64,000 bases of DNA. Origin: Shewanella sp. KX20019 (GTDB lineage: Bacteria > Pseudomonadota > Gammaproteobacteria > Enterobacterales > Shewanellaceae). The translations under genes and the position numbers were made by a program. Each line of letters opens with the position of its first letter. The stretch's first letter is position 1. The notes under the pieces are model-generated. The model had not been told where the DNA came from. It saw only the letters and a program-made list of their open reading frames with translations, and searched no databases. The stretch is from assembly GCF_016757755.1 (NCBI RefSeq), contig NZ_CP068437.1, positions 1,240,001-1,304,000 of the forward strand, written 5' to 3'. Of the stretch, positions 7,771-16,084 are shown piece after piece.

Positions 7771-8242
7771 CAGGCACCTCTAAATTTTACATTTCATTTA
7801 TTATGAAAAGACATAAAGTCATCGAATGTGTGAGCCTTGCTGTATTGCGACGTTTTATATTTGTGACTCAGCTCACCCTTATAAGACCTGAAAAGGCGTA
7901 GGCGCTCATTGATCTAAATCAAAGCCAATGTGATTAGCGATTCTGGTACCGCTATTTGACAAGATTAAAAACTAACAAAGAGATGTTTTTTCCTACTAAT
8001 AAGATGGAAATCTGGATGGCTAGCTCGACTATGGCAATATGTGCTTTGTTCTACATAGACTACCGTTTCCTACCGACAATTACTGGCTTTGAAACAGTGT
8101 TGTTTGTGCTGGCTAATACTGAATGTTTATCTGCTAAAGGATTAGACTCTGCTTTTCAACTTTGATCTTGGTCAACATGTAGCAAGTCAAATAGATTCAA
8201 TATTAGTGTATGGAATAATACTTAATCTTGAGGAGGCTAGAT
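7771..8242. other. Mostly gene-free stretch with an Fnr box
   Basis: Apart from the Fnr-type site at 7909-7922 and the start region of the next gene, I see nothing firm. An open frame at 7956-8165 (69 codons) has no ribosome-binding site and is probably chance. Confidence 0.35.
7909..7922. promoter_or_regulatory. Perfect Fnr/EtrA-type palindrome
   Basis: Ttgatctaaatcaa matches the TTGAT-N4-ATCAA consensus of Fnr (EtrA in Shewanella) at every defined base. It lies about 140 bp before the small minus-strand gene and 320 bp before the small plus-strand membrane gene, so either could be a target. Confidence 0.65.
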
Positions 8243-8479
8243 GTGACGGATGCAAAACTGATATTGATTTTAAAAACCTGTATTTCTATAGGCTTGTTGT
8301 TGATCCTACTCGGTATTTACTTGCATAACTTTAGCGAGTCGATAGAAGCGATGGGGGTAACAGGGATTATTATCAGCGCAATGTGTATTGCTCTAGGCAT
8401 GGTACTGTCGCTACCGACAAAAATGTACCTGACCTTCATTTTGGTTCGACGCGAGTCCGAGGTTAATAAATCAAAGTAA
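8243..8479 (+). CDS. Small two-helix membrane protein, unknown function
   Basis: A 78-residue protein. The GTG at 8243 is chosen because a perfect aggagg lies six bases before it; an in-frame TTG at 8228 overlaps that site. Two hydrophobic segments are visible: about residues 5-25 (L-I-L-I-L-K-T-C-I-S-I-G-L-L-L-I-L-L-G-I-Y) and residues 38-60 (G-V-T-G-I-I-I-S-A-M-C-I-A-L-G-M-V-L). A short basic tail follows. I do not recognise the family. It sits at the edge of a decayed region. Confidence 0.6.
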   Translation: MTDAKLILILKTCISIGLLLILLGIYLHNFSESIEAMGVTGIIISAMCIALGMVLSLPTKMYLTFILVRRESEVNKSK

Positions 8480-8686
8480 GCCGTAGTTTGGTCCGAATGG
8501 CTGATTTTTTAATGGTGAAAACACTGGCTGATAGTGTTATCAATTACAGCATCGACAGCTGCATTGACAATAATCGCGCTACGGGGAGCTATAGCATCTG
8601 CCCTTCTAAAATGCTTCATTAAAGATCAAATAGAACCCACTCTTCGTAGCATTCCTATCGTAATCGACCCTGACATTCATTCTTGG

Positions 8687-9555
8687 TTATAGCTCATAAC
8701 GATAACTTAGGCCATAGCTGAAAATGATTTCTCCATAGAACTGATTAGGGCTTTCTGCGGTAGACCTATCTCATTAAGCACCGTCATACCGTGTCTTGTC
8801 AGTCCACCATCGCTATCTTTAAATGTATGTCGATACCCAACGCTATGTTCGATGGTATTGTTGTTGCGGTAATGGTTTCTATAAGTACCTCTTAGCGAGT
8901 GCTGCCTAGGTCATAGTTGGGGGCGTCGCCTTGACTCCATTGAAATGCTTTGTAAAAGCCAACCCTCGGCCAAGGGGAGATAAATAATAGTAACGGTAGT
9001 TTAGCGCTAATTTTTGATAGTCATTACCGCTGCCAATTCTTTGAAAGTAATCAGTATATTCAAAATTGTGGAAATAGCCCTTCCATACATTAACTGAAAA
9101 TTCCCGGGTGTCCTTTGTGAGTACGATGCCTAATTCAAGCGAAAAAGGCTTATCCTTAAATTATTGAAAGTTCGGGGGATCTATCGCCAATTGTGGCAAT
9201 GAATCTTGATTTGGCTCATAGTATTTAATCCTTAACGCTGGGCCAATATAGAAGCCGTAATCGGTTTCAAAGATTAAATTGCCTTCGTAATTAATGATGA
9301 TCGGACGATTTTTGTGCCTCTCCGGTGTCATAACCAATCCCCAGTCATATTCGTTTTGCTTCCCCATAGAGAGTTTACCGAAATAGCGCATGGCATTGTC
9401 ATCAAAAAACAGGTCTGTTTAGAGCGTAAACCTAGGTCCACGCCATCATCTAGCTGGGTGCCAATTGAGGCGAATGTGACACTGGAACGATGTTATCATG
9501 AGCCTTGCCACTTTATCCGCTGTTAGCGGCGCATCTTCTACCTAGAACTGTACAA
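8687..9555 (-). pseudogene. Broken outer-membrane beta-barrel protein gene
   Basis: Reading the minus strand in shifting frames gives one continuous protein-like text broken by several frameshifts and stops. In order the pieces are V-E-D-A-P-L-T-A-D-K-V-A-R-L-M-I, then S-V-T-F-A-S-I-G-T-Q-L-D-D-G, then a clean 76-codon piece (9161-9391) with G-N-L-I-F-E-T-D-Y-G-F-Y-I-G-P. Next come P-F-S-L-E-L-G-I-V-L-T-K and Y-Q-K-L-A-L-N-Y-R-Y-Y-Y-L, and the last piece ends I-F-S-Y-G-L-S-Y-R-Y-E-L before a stop at 8687. Alternating hydrophobic and aromatic strands suggest an outer-membrane barrel, possibly the solitary autotransporter-like barrel family. The family is a guess; the decay is clear. Confidence 0.65.
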
Positions 9556-10435
9556 GTTGACGCTTAGTAGACGTTAGGCTCCTTAAGGCCTAATGGTTAC
9601 TTTGTTGATACAATGAAGCGACCCATCAGGCTCACCTTACCCCAGTTGTTCTTTAGAGCTACAGTTACATAGAATGCTCAAAGAAATGGATGACTTGAGC
9701 ATGTAGTGTGCGGTTCACTTCGGCAATGATAGGTGTAATGCTTCAGGTTGTATTTCTGAATTTTATGGCCTTAATTACACATTTGAACATCCTCAAACTG
9801 TCGTTTATTGTGAGCATAAGAATATTTAAATTTATTCTGATTATCTCCCTTGATTATCTCCCTTGATTATTTTCTGTATTGAAGGTTTAGAATTTCAACT
9901 TATTAATTCTATCACAGTAGTTATATTTTATACTTTATATTTAAATGGTTGAGTCAGAGTCGATAATGTTTAATTTATGAGTCTTTAGCTTACAATTTTA
10001 TGGTCCTGATGATTAATTAATATGAATTGTAGAAGTGGCCTTATGCGCTAGTTAATTAGGCTGTGCTATTTAGCCATACGACTAACTGAATTTAAATCTA
10101 CTCCAGAATATCAAGAATAGTCTGATACGGATATCTGTTATCAAATCTAAGTGAAACAGTCAGATCTTAAAAAAACTGTCAATCTTTGTTGATTGATTTA
10201 CTACAGACTTATCGGGCTGAATAAGTGATATTACCCGCCATATAAATCTATCTTAGCTCGTGGATTTAGCTTTATCTATTTGTTCTCTAGGATTTTAAAG
10301 GGCTTGATACGAAGCTCTATATTAGCTAGGCATGTTAGATGACACTTAGCATGTAACTTGCCAATGTTGTCATATTTAATAATGTTTTACACTCAGTAAT
10401 CAGTTAATTATACCAAATGACTTACTGGTGGAAGT
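9556..10435. other. AT-rich gene-free stretch
   Basis: No gene can be supported on either strand over nearly 900 bases. It contains a short tandem repeat (9838-9870) and probably the promoter of the signalling cassette at its right end. Ggtgg before the ATG at 10436 is the only clear translation signal. Confidence 0.4.
9838..9870 (+). repeat. 2.5 copies of a 13-bp tandem repeat
   Basis: Tgattatctccct occurs twice exactly (9838-9850 and 9851-9863), followed by a partial third copy, tgattat. The meaning is unknown; slipped-strand duplication in non-coding DNA is the simplest reading. Confidence 0.7.
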
Positions 10436-10675
10436 ATGAAGAACGAGCATGTAACAGGCCTTTATTTTAACGAGAGTGATCATCGGGTGTGGATTATGTA
10501 CACGCAGCTATATCCTGAATGTATCGACGGCGTAGACAGAGAGCAATATATGAGACTATTAAAACAATTAAGAAAAACTAATGGAACGCGTTATGACCTC
10601 TACCAATTACTCCTATTCAAAAGACAAGCAGAGCCATGTATTCTCCACCTTTTTGAAACATATTCGGCAAAATAA
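10436..10675 (+). CDS. Small ORF leading the signalling cassette (79 aa)
   Basis: A 79-codon frame with a ribosome-binding site (ggtgg) and protein-like composition over its first 60 residues, including a helical segment E-Q-Y-M-R-L-L-K-Q-L-R-K. I do not recognise it. Its last 95 bases overlap the start of the helix-turn-helix gene in another frame, which is a long overlap. Either the two are translationally coupled, or the downstream gene starts later than drawn, or one of the two frames is not real. Confidence 0.45.
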   Translation: MKNEHVTGLYFNESDHRVWIMYTQLYPECIDGVDREQYMRLLKQLRKTNGTRYDLYQLLLFKRQAEPCILHLFETYSAK

Positions 10676-11552
10676 CGATCTGTCACAAGAGCAATTATGT
10701 GTGCATCTAAGGCAGCACAGTAGTCTTTTTCATAATTTAGATACTATTACCGTTAGCCGTTGGGAGCGTGGTGTTAATATCCCATCCTTAGCTAAACAAG
10801 CTGAAATAGTCGAACTGTACGACAATGAACTCACGAGTATTTATAGTTGCGATAAACAGTTTTTGAAGGAGTGCTGCTCGTTAGTGGCTATCCCTAATGC
10901 ATTAGATCTTAAATCAAGCCACCCATATTACGCAAATGATGAGTATCAAATTCAAAGTCTCGATATCCAAGATGATAGCTTTTACTTAGTGCTTAAGATG
11001 ATCCTTCGTTATGAAGGCAATCCAAGTCTTAAGTTAAAGCCTCCTCTTGAAGACTTTTATGGCCTCACTAATGTAAAAATCTCCATAGCAAAAGCATTTA
11101 ATGGTCAAATCGTAGGTCACGGTCTCTATTTGGAAACCTCAGCTAACAATGTTTTTGAGTTAATCAATATTAGTAGTGGCCTTAGTGAAATAGTGGCTAG
11201 TTGTGAGCACAAAGATCGTGATGCAATGTTGGTATTGTCCTCAGCGGGTGCAACTAAACAAGTTGAGAACAGCATTATGTCTACTTATATCAATCAATTT
11301 TCTCAACAAAAGAATTTACGCTACCTCTGCTTTAGCGTCTGTGATGAAGGATTCATTAAAAAATTAAATACGGCGAAGTTAGAGCCGTTTAAGGTTAGAA
11401 ATATGGAGTTTAACGACATAATGGTAGCCATTCACTCTTTCTTGCTGAGTCGTTCTGAACTGATGGCGAATCGTTTTTTGCTCAAGTTGGCAGTGATATC
11501 GCCGAAAAGATTGGTTACTTTTCTTAGCAATGATGATCAAGGAGGTTGCTAA
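10581..11552 (+). CDS. XRE-type helix-turn-helix protein with novel C-terminal domain
   Basis: A 323-residue protein; starts at 10581 or at the ATG at 10593 are both possible. Residues about 20-85 form a Cro/C1-type helix-turn-helix (L-S-Q-E-Q-L, then T-I-T-V-S-R-W-E-R-G-V-N-I-P). The remaining 230 residues are not familiar. The strand/helix order around G-Q-I-V-G-H-G-L-Y-L-E and the following S-A-G-A-T-K-Q-V-E-N-S-I-M-S-T-Y-I segment recalls a GNAT-like fold, but I see no certain acetyl-CoA loop. Its stop overlaps the start of the receiver-EAL gene (taatg), so it belongs to the cassette and may be its DNA-binding output. Confidence 0.75.
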   Translation: MERVMTSTNYSYSKDKQSHVFSTFLKHIRQNNDLSQEQLCVHLRQHSSLFHNLDTITVSRWERGVNIPSLAKQAEIVELYDNELTSIYSCDKQFLKECCSLVAIPNALDLKSSHPYYANDEYQIQSLDIQDDSFYLVLKMILRYEGNPSLKLKPPLEDFYGLTNVKISIAKAFNGQIVGHGLYLETSANNVFELINISSGLSEIVASCEHKDRDAMLVLSSAGATKQVENSIMSTYINQFSQQKNLRYLCFSVCDEGFIKKLNTAKLEPFKVRNMEFNDIMVAIHSFLLSRSELMANRFLLKLAVISPKRLVTFLSNDDQGGC

Positions 11553-12772
11553 TGAAAGTACTTATTGTTGATGACCAGCTGTTTGTAAGAGAGACGATAA
11601 AAAGTGAGTTATCCTTGGTTGCCCCAGAGGTTAAGTTTGATTTTCATGAGGCTGATTGTGGTAATAAAGCTATAGAGATGCTTGAAAATAAATATATAGA
11701 TGAGTTACCAGCCATTGAGTTAGTTATTGCAGATTTGAAAATGGAGAATGGTGATGGCCTTGCCATTATCAACCATATGGCGACTACTCGTAGTCGTGAA
11801 ATCCCGCTAGCAATTGTAAGTTCCTCTGATAAACGAACTCTAGAATTAATAGGCAGTATTACTAATAGCTTTAGTTTGAATTTGGTTGGCGTATTTCAAA
11901 AACCCCTAGATATTAGTGAAATTTATGCTTCGGTCTCGGCAAATAAATCTGTTCCGCAAGAATGTGAGCAGTCAATAGAAGTAACACCGATCTGTAATGA
12001 AGCTAACATCACATCATTATTAAACGAAGATAATCTTTTTCTGTGCTACCAACCTAAGATAAACATAAGAACAGGTGAATTGGTCGGTTTTGAGGTTTTG
12101 TCTAGGCTTTGCATTCAAGGGGATGGGTTTATTTATCCGGACAAATTTATCCCATTAATTGAAAAGTCGGGCTTAAATTGTCAGTTTACTAAGTTAGTGT
12201 TTAATCAGGCGTTATCGCAATGGCATTTATTTGAGAAATTGAAGTTCTATAGCTTATCAGTCAATATAAGTGCTAATGACTTGTTGTCTGATGACTTTAT
12301 CAATTATGTGATTGATAAGCACTTAAGTCATTCAGATATTAAGCTGATGCTCGAGCTGACAGAGTCTCAGCAAACAATTAATCAAGACCGATCGATACAA
12401 GCAATCGCAAAGTTCATAATTAATGATATTCCGATATCACTTGATGACTTTGGTAAGAGCTATTCTACGTTTGACCGCTTAGACAGCATTCCATTTGATG
12501 AGATAAAAATCGATAAAGACTTTGTCACAGATCTTGATGTTAACTTACAGCATCAAGCTATTGTTGAGTCAACAATAGCTTTAGCCCGTAAACTGAATGT
12601 CAAAGTCGTTGCTGAAGGGGTCGAAACATTGTCAGTGTTAAAGAAGCTGAAAGCCCTAGGGTGTCACATAGCGCAGGGCTATTACATTAGCCCACCCATA
12701 GAGGGGCGCTATTTGATGGCTTGGATTAATAATTATAACCAACAAAATGAGTGTCAACATGTTAGCTGCTAG
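11552..12772 (+). CDS. Response regulator with EAL cyclic-di-GMP phosphodiesterase domain
   Basis: A 406-residue two-domain protein. The receiver domain (about 1-125) opens M-K-V-L-I-V-D-D-Q and has the phospho-acceptor Asp61 (V-I-A-D-L-K-M) and the conserved lysine in F-Q-K-P. The EAL domain (about 155-400) hydrolyses cyclic di-GMP. It has E-V-L-S-R in place of EALxR, a common active variant, plus L-E-L-T-E-S, S-L-D-D-F-G, E-I-K-I-D-K and V-V-A-E-G-V-E-T, so the metal and catalytic residues look complete. The ATG at 11552 follows aaggagg by six bases. The layout recalls VieA of Vibrio cholerae and RocR of Pseudomonas, but the helix-turn-helix lies in a separate protein here. Confidence 0.92.
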   Translation: MKVLIVDDQLFVRETIKSELSLVAPEVKFDFHEADCGNKAIEMLENKYIDELPAIELVIADLKMENGDGLAIINHMATTRSREIPLAIVSSSDKRTLELIGSITNSFSLNLVGVFQKPLDISEIYASVSANKSVPQECEQSIEVTPICNEANITSLLNEDNLFLCYQPKINIRTGELVGFEVLSRLCIQGDGFIYPDKFIPLIEKSGLNCQFTKLVFNQALSQWHLFEKLKFYSLSVNISANDLLSDDFINYVIDKHLSHSDIKLMLELTESQQTINQDRSIQAIAKFIINDIPISLDDFGKSYSTFDRLDSIPFDEIKIDKDFVTDLDVNLQHQAIVESTIALARKLNVKVVAEGVETLSVLKKLKALGCHIAQGYYISPPIEGRYLMAWINNYNQQNECQHVSC

Positions 12773-13067
12773 CCAAAGTATTAAAACTAAGCTCCGCACC
12801 TTTTTTGCTCATTTCAAAGATGTTAGTAGGAGTCATCTTTATGGGGTTCTAACATTGGAACTTGATAATTTAGCTTCTGAAACTAGTCAGTTGGATAGTA
12901 GTAATTTTGATAATGTTTCTGCACAACTTCATAAGTACAAGGGTATTTGTCGATATTTGAAAATTGACAATGAAGCGCTTTATAGCGATGACCTTAGCAA
13001 GGTGGAGCTACTAGGGAATATCACAACTCTGCAAATTTTACTTAAGGATATTGAAAGTGAAATTTAG
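12747..13067 (+). CDS. Free-standing Hpt phosphotransfer protein
   Basis: A 106-residue all-helical protein. The motif Q-L-H-K-Y-K-G-I-C-R-Y-L-K-I around His62 matches the H-x-x-K-G core of histidine phosphotransfer domains, with the usual hydrophobic spacing after it. It would carry phosphate from the receiver of the adjacent hybrid kinase to the receiver of the EAL protein. The gene overlaps the end of the EAL gene and the start of the kinase gene, so all are probably translated from one message. Sequence identity to known Hpt proteins is likely low, and the call rests on the motif, length and position. Confidence 0.8.
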   Translation: MSVNMLAASQSIKTKLRTFFAHFKDVSRSHLYGVLTLELDNLASETSQLDSSNFDNVSAQLHKYKGICRYLKIDNEALYSDDLSKVELLGNITTLQILLKDIESEI

Positions 13068-15063
13068 CGGTTTTGTTTTTGTGTTGGGTGTTTTTGGGAC
13101 GCTAATCATTGACGTTGTGCTTTGGCAATATCGCCACGGAGAATTGAGTAAGCAATATCAAAGTCGAGCAAATAAGGCCTTTGAATCATCTAGAACTCAA
13201 CTCATTCAACATCAAATTATGATGAATGCACTTCGTTCACTTTTTAATGCTTCTAATGAGGTAACAAAAGCTGAATTCAGCCTGTTTTCGAAAGATTTAC
13301 TCAAAATTAAGTCAGCAATAGCGTTCACATTAGATCCATCTTTACAACTTAGATATTTGTCTGACTCTGCATTTTATGATGCAGTAAGCAATGGCAGTGT
13401 TCGTTCTGATATTAATGATCAAATCACTTATGATATCGAGGATTTTTCTACTATTGTGATTAGTATTGATGAGCCTAAACAGCCCTATCTAGTTTATGCT
13501 GTTTCGCATCAAAGACTACAGCAAAAGATAGATAAAAATAACGATATATGTGAGAGATTTACCTTTGGAGAAAAGACCTTTAGTAATCTAGAATGCCAAA
13601 ATTATGAAGGAAGAGTGTTGGCCTCTTTATTTCGTTTCCATTCAGAGCAGTTCGTCGATTTACCTGAATACAATACCAGTTATCGTTTGTCTGTAGATTA
13701 TATGCCAACGAAGAAAGAGTTAGTTGAAATCGTTGTGTTATTATTAGTGTGGCCTTTGTTCGGACTGGTATTTTCAATACTTATCGCGATGTTGATTCAA
13801 AATCGTATTGATAAAGAGAAACAACGTATTGAGTCCAATTCGAAGTTAGCGTTGTTATCAACATTAAATCATGAAATTAGAACGCCTATTAATGCAGTTT
13901 TAGGTTATGCAAATATGTTAAAAGCACAGTCTTGTTGCTCTGATAGCGGCAAAGAGAACCTAGATAAAATCATTTGGTCTGCCAACTTACTTAATAACGT
14001 TGCTCAAAATACCTTAACTTACAGTAAGGCAAGTTCTGGTACGTTGGGCCTACATTATGAAGAGATTAACCTTCCGCAGTTTCTAAAGAAAATTGACGAT
14101 TACTATCGAGCATTTAGTCATACTCATAAAAAACAGTTGAAGATGCAGTTCTCCAGTGGCACTCCTGAATTTCTTCAGCTAGACGATACTAAGTTTTTCC
14201 AGTTAACCACTAACTTTATTAATAATGCTTTTAAGTACAGTTCCGGTGATATTGTGATCTGTAGTGTTAAGGTTAGTCCAATACTACAAAGCTTGACGAT
14301 TACCCCTGACATTAAGGATAAAGCATTGGGTGGCTTTATTAGAGTCGCAGTCAAGGACTTTGGTAAGGGAATGTCCAAAGCATCAATGGAAGCAATCGCC
14401 AAGCCTTTTACCACGGACTTGAAATCATCCTCAGCACTTAAATCAGGAATTGGTATTGGTTTATATACCTGTAAAAAGGTGATCGAGAGTGTAGGTGGAA
14501 GTATCCGAATCCGCAGTCGCAAAGATCAGGGAACTCTAGTGATCTTTCGGTTCCCGTATAGGCAAAGTCATATGGAGACAGGCAAAAAATTTGCAGTCGA
14601 CACATCATCAACTGCAAGAGTGGGTATATCTGCGCAAAAGAAGAGCAATCAGTTAGCCGTAAGCCCCGTTGTCAACCAGGACAAAGTCGAAAATGCAAAG
14701 CACGTCATACTTGTTGATGATAACTGTTTTAATTTGGAAGTCTGTAAGTCAATGCTTGAAAGTGACGGTTTCACCGTGATTACAGCTAAAGATGAACGAG
14801 AGACCATAAACGCGCTGAATAGTTTTTATGATGTAAAGCAGCAAACCGCTGAGTTGCCATCTCTTATTGTATTAATGGACTACATGCTTGATGAGACCGA
14901 TGGTTTAACACTGATATCATTGTTAAAAGACTTAGGTTTTTATCACCCAAAGTATTTTATTCTATCGGCTAATTGTAAAGATGAAATCCCAAGGTCTGCT
15001 CTGTTTCCAGAGATCACCTTTTTACAAAAACCAATTGATATAAAAACAGCAAGAGCGCTGTAA
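13057..15063 (+). CDS. Membrane hybrid histidine kinase of the EAL cassette
   Basis: A 668-residue sensor kinase. The GTG at 13057 is preferred because aagga lies about eight bases upstream; an in-frame TTG at 13051 is too close. It has a transmembrane helix at about residues 4-24 and an unrecognised periplasmic sensor of roughly 200 residues with two cysteines (near C-E-R-F and L-E-C-Q). A second helix lies near residue 230. The H-box is L-N-H-E-I-R-T-P-I at His272. The ATPase domain shows N-F-I-N-N-A-F-K-Y, D-F-G-K-G-M and G-I-G-I-G-L-Y. A C-terminal receiver carries Asp608 (L-M-D-Y-M-L-D). The lack of an internal Hpt fits the separate Hpt gene upstream. The signal is unknown. Confidence 0.92.
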   Translation: MKFSGFVFVLGVFGTLIIDVVLWQYRHGELSKQYQSRANKAFESSRTQLIQHQIMMNALRSLFNASNEVTKAEFSLFSKDLLKIKSAIAFTLDPSLQLRYLSDSAFYDAVSNGSVRSDINDQITYDIEDFSTIVISIDEPKQPYLVYAVSHQRLQQKIDKNNDICERFTFGEKTFSNLECQNYEGRVLASLFRFHSEQFVDLPEYNTSYRLSVDYMPTKKELVEIVVLLLVWPLFGLVFSILIAMLIQNRIDKEKQRIESNSKLALLSTLNHEIRTPINAVLGYANMLKAQSCCSDSGKENLDKIIWSANLLNNVAQNTLTYSKASSGTLGLHYEEINLPQFLKKIDDYYRAFSHTHKKQLKMQFSSGTPEFLQLDDTKFFQLTTNFINNAFKYSSGDIVICSVKVSPILQSLTITPDIKDKALGGFIRVAVKDFGKGMSKASMEAIAKPFTTDLKSSSALKSGIGIGLYTCKKVIESVGGSIRIRSRKDQGTLVIFRFPYRQSHMETGKKFAVDTSSTARVGISAQKKSNQLAVSPVVNQDKVENAKHVILVDDNCFNLEVCKSMLESDGFTVITAKDERETINALNSFYDVKQQTAELPSLIVLMDYMLDETDGLTLISLLKDLGFYHPKYFILSANCKDEIPRSALFPEITFLQKPIDIKTARAL

Positions 15064-15096
15064 CTCTTGTTCCGCACTATTGGTTGAAAATAAATA

Positions 15097-15121
15097 CAGG
15101 GCGAGCATCTGCCCTGTTTTT
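15097..15121 (+). terminator. Terminator of the signalling cassette
   Basis: Cagggc and gccctg form a stem around an 8-base loop, followed by ttttt. It lies about 35 bp after the kinase stop. Confidence 0.8.
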
Positions 15122-15264
15122 AGCATATATCCCGGTCCACTTAAAATGGAGAGTCGCGGCAGTCCATTTTTATCGGAGTGGTCTTTTAATGCTGTGTGCT
15201 ACTTATCTTTCGTCTTTTTCAGACTCTCAGCGTCTTATAGGGAAAACCCATAAAGGATCAGCCA

Positions 15265-15978
15265 ATGTTGAAAGTTGTTAGTTATATTATTTGCCCATTT
15301 GTGCAGCGTATTACCGGTTTGCTCGAAGCTAAAGGCGTGCCCTATGAGATTGAATACATCAGCCTTAAAGATAAGCCGCGATGGTTTTTAGACATCGCAC
15401 CTAATGGTCAGGTGCCTATTTTAATTACAGAAGATAACATCGCGCTCTCAGAGTCCGACGCGATAGCAGAATATCTAGATGAAGAGTACCCATTGCTAAG
15501 GCCTGAAGTTAATCAGTCTGCGTGCCGTGCTAGACAAAGAGCATGGGTCTATCAGGGGGTTAAGCTTTACCTTAAACAGTGCAGCCACATGCAAAGTGGT
15601 AACAAGGAAACCTTTGATGAGCGTCAAGTCTTTATGCATAAAGCGTTTGCCAAAGTCGAAGCGTTTCTTAAAGAACACACCGCGACTCAATATTTTTGCG
15701 CCGACGTATTGGGCAATATTGATATGGCTTGGTTGCCTCTATTCCATCGAGCAGCCTTAGTACAAAAGCATACCGGGACTGAGTTGTTCGCTGGTTTTCC
15801 GTTACTGCAAATATGGGCTGATAACGTGATGGCGTCCGGTATTGCGGAAAAGTCAGTTCATCAAAAATTTGAAGAGAACTTTACCACGTTTTATTTAAGC
15901 GAAAATAACTACCTCGGTGGTGGTAATGCTTCAAAAGATAGCGGTTGTGGTGGGTCTTCAAGGGGGAGTTGTTGTTAA
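15265..15978 (+). CDS. Glutathione S-transferase family protein with Cys-rich tail
   Basis: A 237-residue protein. The N-terminal thioredoxin-like domain has I-C-P-F-V-Q-R at residues 8-14, the CPF motif of omega/glutaredoxin-like transferases that use a catalytic cysteine. It continues with G-Q-V-P-I-L and L-S-E-S-D-A-I, the cis-proline and glutathione gamma-glutamyl sites. A helical C-terminal domain follows. Unusually, the protein ends in a glycine-, serine- and cysteine-rich tail (GCGGSSRGSCC), which could bind metal or be oxidised. aaagga lies upstream of the ATG. It converges on yghU, another member of the superfamily. Confidence 0.88.
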   Translation: MLKVVSYIICPFVQRITGLLEAKGVPYEIEYISLKDKPRWFLDIAPNGQVPILITEDNIALSESDAIAEYLDEEYPLLRPEVNQSACRARQRAWVYQGVKLYLKQCSHMQSGNKETFDERQVFMHKAFAKVEAFLKEHTATQYFCADVLGNIDMAWLPLFHRAALVQKHTGTELFAGFPLLQIWADNVMASGIAEKSVHQKFEENFTTFYLSENNYLGGGNASKDSGCGGSSRGSCC

Positions 15979-16020
15979 TGATGTTTATACGCTGAAAAAT
16001 AGAGGTTAGATGGGCATAAA

Positions 16021-16045
16021 CGGCAGTTATTAAAGATAACTGCCG
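16021..16045. terminator. Hairpin between convergent GST genes
   Basis: Cggcagttat and ataactgccg form a perfect 10-bp stem with a 5-base loop. There is no long T-run, but its place between two convergent genes suggests a shared 3' end. Confidence 0.5.
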
Positions 16046-16084
16046 CTGTGGAGCTGACGAGCGAACATATTTTTAAGCTAACGA

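Noticed and set aside
7956..8165. Open frame of 69 codons downstream of the Fnr box
   Set aside because: A weak TTG start with no ribosome-binding site and no protein-like pattern. The small gene at 8243 has a perfect aggagg instead.
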